From the NCBI GenBank assembly GCA_036172665.1, contig CM069870.1, positions 61,380,212 to 61,444,211 on the forward strand: 64,000 bases of DNA, written 5' to 3'. Below, one piece after another: positions 23,703 to 33,711 of the stretch; within the stretch, counting starts at the first letter, position 1; the number at the start of each line of letters is the position of its first letter. This DNA comes from Prosopocoilus inquinatus. Taxonomy: Eukaryota > Arthropoda > Insecta > Coleoptera > Lucanidae. The notes under the pieces were generated by a model. That model was not told the DNA's origin. It saw only the letters and a program-made list of their open reading frames with translations, and ran no database searches. The position numbers were made by a program, and so were the translations under genes.

Positions 23703-24782
23703 GTAATAAAACCCAATTATCATTTTTGGTCAAGCAAGCTATGGAAATTTAACAGTTGACGTTATACAGCGTGTTTCTAAACCTATGTCTTTAATTGAAA
23801 CCACAAATAGTCGCAAAATTTGTCATACAACTATTGGTCAGATAGCTATAATAACGCGGATAAAAATTATTTTACTTTTCATAGAAATTGTTTGAGGGTC
23901 GCTGAATGCGATGTTTTCAACAATTGTCCGACGTTCGAGGCAATAAAAAATCATAAAAACGCAGACCATGAGCCAATGCACAGATATTGTACTTAAGGCA
24001 GGTCAAGTATCGTGGTTTTGGTTAATTTTTAAAAGCAGATAAATTTTGAAATTTTGTAACTAGGTAAGTTCTTAATAGTGTAAAATATTCAGTGCGTGTT
24101 GCATTAATTTATGATTAGTTTTGTGCTAATCCGTATTTTAACAATTAAATTTAGAAAATTCAATCTAAATGCGATCGAAAAAGTGGAAATTCTTACATCA
24201 TATTAATTTGTAAATTGCCAATAATCAACTTACAATGTTGATTACTAAAGTTTACTGTATTTGTACAGCAAAAATAAATTTGTTTATTTACTAAAACTTC
24301 GAATAAATGACGAAATAAACGTGTGCACTAGGCGAGAGCGTTTATGTCTTTATGCTTTAAGCCGACGCAGAAATTCAGGTTCAATATTATCCTTATAAAA
24401 AGATGTGTTTTGTGTTGGAATGTAAACAATTAATAAAATAGTTCGATTGAGAGCTTGCGAAGTTATTCAATCACTTATTTTGAATCCATAGATTATTGTG
24501 TGTACAGGAAATCCAATTTATTTATTATTATTATTTTTTCATTGTATCATACTCCCATTCTTGCTTTCCGTTTTTACAATAGGAATAGTTTCTGCATAGT
24601 TTCTGCTCTTGCAATACTTATTATTATTTGAGTTTTTCATTATTGGGCAAGAAATTTCAGATTTGGACAATTAATCTCTTATGTAACGAGGAACGTACAG
24701 TTTCATTTAAAGACAGAGGTTTTAAGACAGCCTGTATGTGATAAAGGAAGATCTAGGTATAACTTCTAATTGTAATATTTCG
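23703..24782. other. Non-coding, nothing recognised
   Basis: No supported feature apart from a short word (GGAAGATCTAGGTA) shared with 13910. Confidence 0.4.
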
Positions 24783-25380
24783 CTGCTTTTACTGCTTTGG
24801 AGATTTGGAGAATTGGATATTTGGAGATTGTTCTCATTGGCTGTCTTCGTTCACTTGACGAAAGTTAATAGTTGTCTTTTATTTGCACGTCAGATCAGAT
24901 CACTTTTACCCTGGATCACTTATTCAAAAATTTGTCTGTTTTATTTTGCCACATGATCTAACCCTAAGTGATCCAAAACACTTCCCGCCTTGCTGAAACT
25001 ACACCTCGGAAATTTTAGATCAGTTTGGATCAGTTGGTTCATTTGTACAGGGAATGTTATTTCAACTGTTTATCAAATTACATTATTTGTCCAAATAACC
25101 TTTTGTTTTTGCTTAACTCGCACTTAAGAGAAGTTCACATCGGGTTAAACTGAACTAACCTGAACTAATCTGCGTTGCAAATAAAAGACAACTATTGGCT
25201 ACACAGTGCGACAAAATGGGACTTCAAAATTCTGAAATGGGATTACTCAACGAAAATGGTAAATTTGAGATAAAACAAAAATACATATAACGGGATTTTT
25301 CTATGTTAGGTCATTTAAGAATTATACCGAGGTCGGAAGTTTAGAGAATGGGGCGTCCTGGAAGGTAAAATTTTCATTAA
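24783..25380 (+). repeat. ~285-bp repeat, copy interrupted by a MITE
   Basis: Same sequence as 22976-23260, opened after GAAAGTTA by a 0.33-kb insert and resuming at TTGGCTACACAGTG. Confidence 0.85.
24867..25194. mobile_element. MITE with AGTTGTCTTTTATTTGC termini
   Basis: Inverted termini AGTTGTCTTTTATTTGC and GCAAATAAAAGACAACT bound a non-coding insert. The uninterrupted paralogous repeat at 22976-23260 shows the pre-insertion site, with a TA-like target. Confidence 0.8.
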
Positions 25381-25740
25381 AAAAGTAACTTGAAATGGTC
25401 TACGTCCTTTTCGTATGAGAAATTAATTTTTTTTTTTTGATAATTTACAGTGAAACATACGGTACAAATCATTCTCGAGGAAAACATGAAAGAAATTTAA
25501 TTGCTAACTTATAGTTAGTAAATACGCAATATTTCATGTGATTCCATTGAATATATTTACATAATTTTGCTACTTTTAGCCAAAAAATCAAATAAGGTGG
25601 AGTCTTCACATGCTTTTAAGGAAATAATTAAATTTAATATCATAATTTGCAATGCTACAAGCGCTCAGAATTGTCATTTTCATCGTAGTAGGTTTGGTAA
25701 AGTCTTTTCTTTTTTCAAAACGATTTCATTTTTCAGAGTA

Positions 25741-25902
25741 AGGCGCAATTCTCACACAAGCAGCGCGTCGCGTCGCGTCATATTTTTATATGTAATTTAT
25801 TGACATAAAATGCTGCCTAGTGAGAATTGCTTCATTTAAAATAATGTCAACTTTTAGAGGCAGCAAAATGACGCGATGCGCTGCCGTGTGAGAATTGAGC
25901 CT
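25741..25902. mobile_element. 162-bp MITE of the 58406-59736 transposon
   Basis: TA-flanked (25739-25740, 25903-25904). The termini AGGCGCAATTCTCACAC and GTGTGAGAATTGAGCCT are followed by GCAGCGCGTCGCGTCGCGTC-type repeats. The same termini bound the transposase-bearing element at 58406-59736. Confidence 0.85.
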
Positions 25903-26044
25903 TACAGCGATTCATTTTTGCTTTAATACAATATTCATTGATTTTTCGCAATTTAACAAATAATTTCAACAATGTACGAAATCTAAATAATATAAACATG
26001 TCAAACGAATATGTTCGTTAACAAACTACTGGGAGAAATGACAA

Positions 26045-26210
26045 TCCGCAATTCACCATCACAGTCTTCGAGGGTCCGACCGACTCGATTCTAAAGTACG
26101 GACGGTAAGTTTTCGGACTGGCGCAGGCCCTCCTCCGTTTTCTTCACGGACTTGGGTCCAAACAGCGCTGTGCGCTTCCTTGTCACTTTTTTTTTGCAGT
26201 GATAAGTGTT
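26045..26210. other. GC-richer island of unknown nature
   Basis: Base composition rises sharply against the flanks. On the plus strand one frame reads FTITVFEGPTDSILKYG and meets a GTAAGT at 26107; a T9GCAG lies at about 26201. Whether this is an exon of an unknown transcript or part of an unrecognised mobile element cannot be decided from sequence alone. Confidence 0.2.
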
Positions 26211-26469
26211 TGCTAAAAGGTAGCAATATACTTTAGACGATAGAGAAGACCGCGGCACTGGGTGGACAGCCTATGTAGGAAAAATTACGTATTTGAAAAT
26301 GTGGTACGCTAAGCAAAGAACCGCTTGAAATTTAAGAAAATTCGAGGACGTAACTAAAAATGACAAACGAACAAGGCATATAAAAATATCTTCCGCTTCA
26401 AATTTTTCTTTTATTTTTGCATTAACAGGTCAGGTCAGGTCAGATTATAACAAATTAAGTATTAATTTT

Positions 26470-27584
26470 TTAACGTATGAAATAGATATAGATAATTACT
26501 ATTGACAAATAATACGTTCGTAATGTCACATCCGTTCTTATTTTTTGTCCTGAGGTAGTTGGGAGTGTTGTTTCCGCTCTTATTTCTTGGCTCGAGGTGA
26601 TTGGGCATGTCGTATCCGTTCTTACATTTTGGCCTGAGGTAGTTGGGAATGTCACATCCGTTCTTACTTTTTGGCCTGAGGTAGTTGGGAATGTCACATC
26701 CGTTCTTGCTTTTTGGTCTGAGGTAGTTGGGAATGTCACATCCGTTCTTATTTTTTGGCTCGTGGATGTTGGAAATGTTACATCCGTTATTTTTTTGTTC
26801 GAGGCAAGTCTAATTGTATCCTTTATAAAATTTTCGTACAGATAAACTTTAGTGAACCTGGAAATTCCGATATCATCTCCGGATTGTGTTATGCCGATTT
26901 GTTTACCATTGCACATAAGCGGACCTCCCAATCCCCTGGACAAACATCTGGCTTCTGGTAAAAGAGATTAGGTCTTATACACCAGTGAGTGTGTGCACCA
27001 CTCTTAATACAATATTCATCACGGAGTAGTGGTACATGAGCGCACTTGAAATGTTTATCAAGTAACATTTCGGGCGTCCATGCGGGTGACCATTTTGGAG
27101 GTTGCCCGAAACCCATAACTGTGCAGTTCCCACAGGACTCTACCACGGACGAAGCATTACTGTTGAAAGAGAGCGTAACGTATTTACTTCGTACAATTTC
27201 CTGCTTCAGTTTTATTAAGGCGATGTCATGCACATGTAAACCAATGACGTAGCTGTGATGAATATAGAATGCCTCAGCTACGCTTACTTGTATATTAGGT
27301 GAGACCTCTTCCACCTCTTCCAAAGATGACACACCAACAAAAAAGCGAAATATCTCAACTTTTCCTAAATAATCCGGATTGAAACAATGAGCTGCCGACA
27401 ACACCCAAGTTGAATTAAGAAGTGTACCACCACAGACTGTGCTATTCCCGAGTACCAATACAAAGTAAGGATACTGATCCGGTTGGCAATCGTATCCGTT
27501 TAGTATTTTGCTTGAACTATCAAAAGATTTAGAAACCATTTCCTCTATCAGAAACAGGAAGAAGAAAATTCCAGAAACTTTCAT
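26470..27584 (-). pseudogene. Trypsin-like (S1A) serine protease, frame broken at catalytic Ser, Thr-rich repeat tail
   Basis: The start is set at the Met opening MKVSGIFFFLFLI, a signal-peptide-like hydrophobic stretch; upstream codons in frame look non-coding. Then come an ILNGYDCQPDQYPY activation-like start, WVLSAAHC (His57), HDIALIKL (Asp102), and KPDVCPGD, whose Asp at the position-189 site suggests trypsin-type specificity. At 26929-26930 the Ser codon of the GDSGGPL motif is one base short (GAT-TG-GGA-GGT), so the first frame ends shortly after. The next frame continues with GGPLMCNGK, the FTKVYLYENF segment and six 14-residue repeats to a stop at 26470. It is uninterrupted by introns, on the same strand as gene A and inside its giant intron. 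It is either a recent pseudogene or a one-base assembly error. If intact it would be a secreted digestive-type protease. Confidence 0.8.
26536..26787 (-). repeat. Six 42-bp (14-residue) tandem repeats in the protease tail
   Basis: The repeat consensus is TDVTFPTTSGQKVR, with units 1-4 nearly identical and units 5-6 diverged (TDTTCPITSSQEIR, AETTLPTTSGQKIR). Thr/Ser/Pro-rich and absent from ordinary trypsins. A partial seventh unit ends in a short hydrophobic IVIIYIYFI. Confidence 0.9.
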
Positions 27585-28195
27585 AATTAAAACACTTTCG
27601 TTAAGCGTCAGTGTCAGTTTATCACTTGCAAAAAAAAAGTAAAATGTGACAATTACATCCATTGACTCTAGCAACCAAGACCGTCTCTGATTTCACATGG
27701 CCCATACATGAGGGAATTGGATAACGATAACTACAAAACATTACAATTTGCTCAGTGCGAAAATCACCAACCTAAAAAATTACCAATCAAGAGATGGTGC
27801 TTTTAATAAGGAAAACCTATAGCCCCTATACTTAAATATAGTAACGACAAGTTGGAGCAAATCTGACAAAAACATTAAAAATTGGAAAGTCAATAAATAG
27901 AGTGTAGGAGCGCTAAAACCGCTAAAACATAAAAATTACCTCACGTACCTAATTACTCGGATCGGTGAATTTGCTTCATTCTGATAATTGAGGAGCAATT
28001 AATGACATCCACAATTCACGTCCTTTTTTTATTTGCAGGAATTCTATACATACTAAAACCTTTTCTACCACTTTGTTCACAATTTTTTAAACAACGACCA
28101 GGCATTTTTAAGTTCCTGTCTTTCACAAAATCGCGTCGTCAATTCAAATAAATGTGTTTACTGTTTATACAGTTGCTTATGACAAATGCCCATTT
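27585..28195. other. Upstream of the protease, nothing recognised
   Basis: No clear TATA box or repeat was found. Confidence 0.35.
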
Positions 28196-28328
28196 CGGGT
28201 CAGTTTTTCAATTGGGATTTAACTTTAAGCTCCGTTTTATTCCTGTGGAAACAATTGTCCTTATAATTGTTACCATGGGAATAAAACGAAGCTTAAAGTT
28301 AAACTGTGATGGAAAAAACCAGGCCTTA
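28196..28328. mobile_element. Hairpin MITE, second member of the 5551-5687 family
   Basis: The arms run from GGTCAGTTTTTCAATTGGGA inward through TTTAACTTTAAGCT and TTTTATTCC to an ACAATTGTCCTTATAATTGT centre. The other arm is its complement, ending CCAGGCCTTA. Confidence 0.75.
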
Positions 28329-28631
28329 GTAACTTTCAATTGCCAAGTAAATTTTGCTCCAGCGGCAAGACCAAAGGTTGTCATTACTATTTGAAATAGA
28401 GATGCTGTAGGACAACCTTGGAAAACCTAGAGACCATCAGGTTAGAATCTGGGAGAATGGCGTGCATTTTTAATTGGTTCTGCCATATTTCAGCAAAAAT
28501 GTATTGTAACCAATCATAAGAAGGAATGGAAGTGTACTTTGGCGCCAAACCCTGAATTTGACTTTGAAAATAAGCAAGCAAGTTTAGGTAATATTGTCAG
28601 TTTGACAATGACGGCACTTTTTTACTGAAAT

Positions 28632-28684
28632 TATTTTCTCTATCAGAAACAGGAAGAAGAAAATTCCAGAATCTTTCATAATTA
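28632..28684 (-). pseudogene. Duplicate of the protease 5' end
   Basis: About 53 bp match 27538-27590, which spans the signal-peptide codons and start Met of the trypsin-like gene, with three or four differences. The rest of the gene is not recognisable beside it. A truncated paralogue. Confidence 0.75.
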
Positions 28685-28988
28685 CAATTGGTAACTTAAA
28701 TATTTTGGTTAGGTACTTTGCAAGAAGTAATGTTTTCTTTCATTTGGAGGATTTATCTAAGGCGCTCGTCATCCAATAATTTTGGCAATCAAGTCCATCA
28801 AGATCCACTACAATACTATTTGCTTTTTCGTCTTTAGCAATCAAATAATTTTTTCTTCTCAAAAATTATGACTTTTATTATAAATGTAACAAAAAATATG
28901 AATTTCTTCTACCAAGCAGAACCCACCTGAACCATATCAGGCGTCTCTCTGATGAAATTTTCCTTTTCACAAATATCCAACGTTCTAA

Positions 28989-29113
28989 ATTTCAGACTTC
29001 GATAAAACCATTAAATGACCTAACATCGAGAAATCCCGCTAGTTGTACTTTTCTTTTAATCCAAATTTATCATTTCCGTTGAGAAATTCAAATTCAGAGT
29101 TTCCTTGTCACAC
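28989..29113 (-). repeat. Diverged inverted copy of the 22976-23260 repeat
   Basis: The reverse complement aligns with the CACAGTGCGACAAAATG...GGAAGTTTA half of that repeat, including AGCGGGATTT and TGTTAGGTCATTTAA. Confidence 0.65.
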
Positions 29114-29127
29114 TGTGTTATCAAGAG

Positions 29128-29390
29128 CTAAAACAGCGACATCATACGTTTGCCGTTTGACCTAATTTGCCATTAGGATTGACAAATTTAAGCCAGTTTG
29201 CTACATAATAAGTCATCCTATGAGCGACGAATATGCTTGATCAGGTCGTTTTGGTCTACAATCGAAGTATCGAGCTACGCTTCTGCTGATGAAGTCCCAA
29301 TTAGTGCTGAATAGGGCAGCTGAAACGAAGGCTGTTCGAGGGATTCACTACAATCGAAAACTATTTGCAACAATTTTTGTTTATTGGTTA
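29128..29390 (+). repeat. Copy of the foldback-associated repeat
   Basis: Begins AGCTAAAACAGCGACATC and later aligns with 21360-21490 (TTTTGGTCTAC, TCGAGCTACG, CTGCTGA-GAAG, GCTGAAACG-, ACAATTTTTGTTT). Confidence 0.6.
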
Positions 29391-29559
29391 TCGTTAATCA
29401 CGTGATCAATTAAAATCAATAGAAACAATCCACAAATACCCAATCGTCCAAACAGGAAAAGTAGTTGTAAGCAAGGAAGAAAATACGACTGAAAGAATCA
29501 CTGCAAAGAATTTTTTAAGCCAAAAGAAAATATGTACCACTAAAAATGGAGGCCATATT

Positions 29560-30060
29560 GAAGGTGGGAAAGCCAACTGTTACGTACGCTTGTGAATCGT
29601 GGACTGCGGCGCAAAAAATTAATGGGTACAGAGATGACAAGCGACCTACAATTATATATGGATCAGAAACGTGGACCATAACGAAAAAAGAAGAGCAAAC
29701 TCTATAAATATAGGAATGTAAACTACATATTATGAAGAATTTTTGGAGGTAAAAAGGAAGACTATATCTGTGGTGAAGAAGAACGAAGAAGAAATTGGAA
29801 AAAATGGTCGGAGAACCAAACATAACAACATAAATAAAAATGAATCGAATAATATGGCTAGGATATGTTGAGAGATTAACGGAAGATCGCTTATCAAAGA
29901 TTATCATTAGTCGGAGGTACGAAGGAAAGACGGAAAAAGAAAGACCAAAAAAGAGATGGTGGGAGGACATTGAGAAGGACCTAAAAGTAATAGCTGTAAG
30001 CAGATGGAAAGTTACGATATAGGATATGAAAGAACAGCGCAAAATAGTAGTACAATCCAA
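29560..30060 (+). pseudogene. Non-LTR retrotransposon RT C-terminal fragment
   Basis: Plus-strand frames read TIIYGSETWTITKKEEQTL near 29650, then MNRIIWLGYVERLTEDRLSK (29840 onward) and ERPKKRWWEDIEKDLK. The RPKKRWWEDIEKDL pattern is typical of insect non-LTR polymerase C-termini. Stops and frame changes separate the pieces and the catalytic FADD region is absent. A dead fragment, unrelated by alignment to the 3-4 kb R1-like copy. Confidence 0.75.
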
Positions 30061-31317
30061 GGGCCTATAAGATCTATAGCACAAATATACTCTGTATCTG
30101 ACCCAATAATAATTTGAGGTGACCCTTATCGTTCTCTTAAAAAAATGAAGGTTCGAAAACATTTAAAAATGGCTTGATAATCACTTTTTAAAAATAAAAC
30201 ATTATCTTGTTTGGTTTGGTTTCTCTTCACCTTCCAAATCGGAACAACCATTTTGCCGCACCCTCTTATTTATCATAGAGAAATAAAGAAAATAGTATAC
30301 AAAGTATATGTCATTAACTTCGACGTGTTTAACCATATTCTTTAATTTGATATCTGACAAGCGATAGATAGCGATAGATAATTTTGGTTGTTCTCTTGCA
30401 CTGATTTTAACGAATTTTTGGAAACTGTTTTAACTCTTTTAAATTAAATTTAACTATTGTAACGTGGTATTTTACATGGAACCTTTAAGAAATTATAAGT
30501 TTATCTTGTACAGTCGCGATCATCCTAATCTAGACGGCCGCAAGCCAACTGCGCTCTCTTATTGACGCTTGTGATAAGGGTTACAGTAAATAATTCAACT
30601 GTTTCCTCCACCCCTTATTAACGGTGATACGATAATAAGTCTAAAATGAAAGTTGTGCAGAATTAATTGAGCTTTCTAATGACGCTATCAAAGCTGCAGC
30701 TTATTCTGATATTTTTGCTAGTAAAACTGATTTTTATTGATAGCCCTATTGATTGCGCTACCTTGCGGTCAACTGAGATACTTGAAAATATTTTCTTTGA
30801 ATTTCTCGTGATCACTTTGACTATAATTTTTTTTCTACCGAAGCTTTAGGTATTATGATTAGCTATATACCGCCGGTCGCCGCCCATCTTGATACACCCG
30901 GTATATGTCAATTTCAAGCAAGGCTGGTTCACAACTAACAATTCACAGCCAACCACGAGAAGAAATGTTATTGCATTTTATAACGACGTGTTTTTACATT
31001 ACCATAGAAACAAACTCTAAATAGCAAATGAACGGCTTAAAGCTGCATTCAAACTAATAAAATAACTCAAAAATGCATGTAGGGAGTTGTCCCAGATTTT
31101 TTTGGCGGGCATAGTACATGAACTTATAGAGCCTTTAATGAAGGAATCAATCATGTTTCGAAATAACATGTGACCATAAACTCCCGTCATCAGTCAGCAG
31201 GCTTTGGATATGTACACCTAAGTGTTTTTTAGTATTTTGAATACACTAAAGTGAAAGTTTGCACTATTTAGGTATTACGGTGAAATATTAATTATTATGC
31301 TTTTATTGAACAACTTA
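30061..31317. other. Non-coding, nothing recognised
   Basis: No supported gene. Isolated terminus-like sequence near 30890-30960. Confidence 0.35.
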
Positions 31318-31595
31318 TGCCCGGTTTTTCAATCGATACATAACTTTATATAGAGATAAACTCAAGATAAACTCACCATAACTTCTAAAAACCGTTTCTC
31401 AAAACTTTATCTGTAGGTAAATAGTATATGAACAGATAAAACAGCGACATCTTACGATCGCTCTTTGACCTGACATTGCAGTAGGATAGTAAATAGTATA
31501 CGTAGCAACGTAAAAAATTTATACTTTTCATAAAGTTATCTGTTAAGAAAAAAATATGTTTACCTATAGTTATTTATCGTTTCGGAAACTGGGCA
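31318..31595. mobile_element. MITE with TGCCCGGTTT termini
   Basis: Left TGCCCGGTTTTTCAATCGATA and right, reverse complemented, TGCCCAGTTTCCGAAACGATA; arms extend about 40 bp. It is interrupted by the 61-bp insertion at 31429-31489. Confidence 0.6.
31429..31489 (+). mobile_element. 61-bp insertion with 11-bp target duplication
   Basis: The insert starts TGAACAGATAAAACAGCGAC and equals one foldback arm of the 21021-21327 element. It is flanked by exact copies of TAAATAGTATA (31418-31428, 31490-31500). Confidence 0.8.
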
Positions 31596-31663
31596 TTAGC
31601 TAATCATATGTCGATAGAATAATAAACATTCATTTACTTTTGAAATTTCTTCATAACTGTAAC

Positions 31664-32063
31664 TAGGGATACCGATAGCAATAATTTTGCTACTCAGGTA
31701 CCCGTTATTAATACCCAGGTAGTTACCCGTTACCCGATAAGTACTCGTTACCCGATAAGTACCCGGGTACCCGTTAAGTACCCGATACCCCATAACTACT
31801 TGGATATCCGATAAGTATCCATTAACAATTTGAAAAACTAGTACAGAATTATCTGAAGTAATTGATGCCAACATTCCAGCAAAATGTTAATGAAAGTCAC
31901 ATCAGGCAAAATGTAATGAAGGCTACTTGTTTATTGAGCACTTTTCGAATATCGGGTAACGGGTAATTATCGGGTATCGGGTAGTTATCAGGTAACGGGA
32001 ATTCAGAAAAAGGAACCGGTTCCATTTAAATAAACGGTACCCAGGTACCCGTCGTCATCCCTA
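31664..32063. mobile_element. hAT MITE packed with TACCCG motifs
   Basis: The termini are TAGGGATACCGA on the left and its counterpart TCGTCATCCCTA on the right. The 8 bp outside are ACTGTAAC (31656-31663) and CCTGTAAC (32064-32071). The left half carries many TACCCG and the right half many CGGGTA words, arranged as inverted subterminal repeats. 400 bp, non-coding. Confidence 0.8.
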
Positions 32064-32071
32064 CCTGTAAC

Positions 32072-33135
32072 TCATTATCAGGTCTAGGCGCATTTTAGGC
32101 GGAAGGTTTCGTTAAATACGAGGAACTATTAATATGCTAAAGCGATCATAGTCGGAAAAAGTTCTAATCTTTAACGCGTCTGCCCTATAAAAACAAAACA
32201 ATAAACCAGTCGAAGCCCGAGAAGTCTATGTGACACGCAGTAACCACTACAGTTTTGGTCGACTGGATATAAAAACTTGTTTACATAACCGATTCATTCC
32301 GAAATGAACTCGCATTCTTTTTGCAGTGACGGCGCTATAATTGATATGAATTAAATATATTATGCCAGACTTTTTAAAAGTTATACTAAGGAATTATAAT
32401 GTTTTCATAATTATTAATTTGAAAGAAACTATAAAGGCAATTATGTTACACACGTAATTTACATCAAACGGTTGCTTCTGATGCAATGAGCGCGAGGGTG
32501 AGAGTGTCTCGGGTATAAAAGCCGTTCAGCGGCGACGTTGAAATCTACGCCGCTGCTTTATTTATCTTTATACTGGTTTTCACCGGATATCCTAGGAATG
32601 TCCGACACTTACTCATTATAACTTGTGGTGACCATATATCTGTGAGCGGTAGTGTATATCAATGCATATCCATGTTTAATTTATTTTAATATCAAATAGC
32701 GGAAAGCAAGGGCATTCATAAAATATTATTTATTCGTTTAACTTGTCCTTACGCATTTATTAATCTGCTATGAATGATGATCGAAAAGTTTACTCAATCA
32801 TTTTCAAGACCGCCAACCATGGCTAATTTAAAAAGTAATCTTTTATCTTCAATGATTAAAATGATAACTGTGAAGTTAAAAATGTACCTAATGTTTCTAA
32901 TTTTATAAACTTAAATGTGCAATAAACACGTCGCTTTGTTATCTTATTTACAATCAACGCCTTTATCAAAACGCATATCAAATAAAAATGAGATAATATT
33001 TGGCACTCGTTTTTGATGTTATATAATAAAAAGCAATTGTATCGCTTCTTATCAATCCATTGGTGATAATGTGGACGGCAAAAAAAAAATTGTATTGATT
33101 TATTGGATCCTCCTCGTTTAAACTTTGAAACTTAC
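32072..33135. other. Gene A intron 2, right end
   Basis: AT-rich. A short terminus-like sequence lies near 32636. No gene. Confidence 0.4.
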
Positions 33136-33601
33136 CACGTACAACGCTTGCAAAACGCCCAATAAAATAACCAGTTCCGAGTTTTGAAATTCCGGAACTT
33201 CTTGTACGACCACCAGGAGTTTCTTGATGCCCGCCTTCAAGGCTCTCTGCGTTCCTTTCACGGCCGTCTCCCTCAAGGACCTCAAGTCATCATAGTCTAC
33301 ATCTAGCGATCCTGTCGGCGCGTAAACAAGTCGACCTGCCGGAAGTGTAGGAACCGGAAGTATGGCTATTTCAGACGCCAGCGTCGGATCCAATTTTAGC
33401 ATCGGTCCGACGGAGTTTCGCACTTCCTCCACGTTTATAGCTTGACCGTCTACGCTCACGAACAAGAGGCCATCGTAGCCTTCGGCGTTTACGCCGTGTT
33501 CCTCGATGACGTCGAACGGCAGGTACCTGGAATTAATTAATTCATTAATTATTGCTCGTTTTAATTAGCAGCATGTCGCATTACCTTTTCAAATCGGACA
33601 T
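33136..33601 (-). CDS. M17 aminopeptidase gene A, exons 1-2 (N-terminal domain)
   Basis: Exon 1 is 33601-33585 (MSDLK plus two bases of an Arg codon; GTAATG donor). Exon 2 is 33526-33136 (CAG acceptor, GTAAGT donor). Together they give 136 residues, MSDLKRYLPFDVIEEHG through GVLQALYV, and end in phase 0, matching the exon 3 acceptor phase of the family. The start was chosen because all four paralogues begin with an identical-length 17-nt first coding exon just after a TATA-type promoter. The next in-phase exon is at 6845, so intron 2 spans 26,290 bp. This N-terminal domain supports hexamer assembly in M17 enzymes and has no signal peptide, so a cytosolic product is expected. It is the most divergent of the four N-termini here. 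Confidence 0.85.
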
Positions 33602-33711
33602 ATTCGCAGTTTTCGGCAGCGCCACGCACTGTTTGTTGTTATCGTTTCCTGCTTTGTGGAATCTTTTATAGTCGCCGGAGTGGGAGGATTTGTTTACTTT
33701 GTTTTGTATCG
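33602..33711 (-). promoter_or_regulatory. Core promoter of gene A
   Basis: TATAAAA at 33670-33664 and a CAGT initiator at 33631-33628 give a predicted leader of about 29 nt. Upstream is only a GATA core (CGATAC, 33706-33711) rather than AGATAA, plus an ATTGG box near 33718. Confidence 0.7.

Noticed and set aside
29515..30162. 215-codon minus-strand frame
   Set aside because: Antisense to the RT fragment at 29560-30060. The protein is low-complexity and hydrophobic with no family features.
19209..32660. Pair of inverted ACTGCCGCTCACG-like words 13 kb apart
   Set aside because: The distance and intervening unrelated elements make a single transposon unlikely; treated as two isolated ends.
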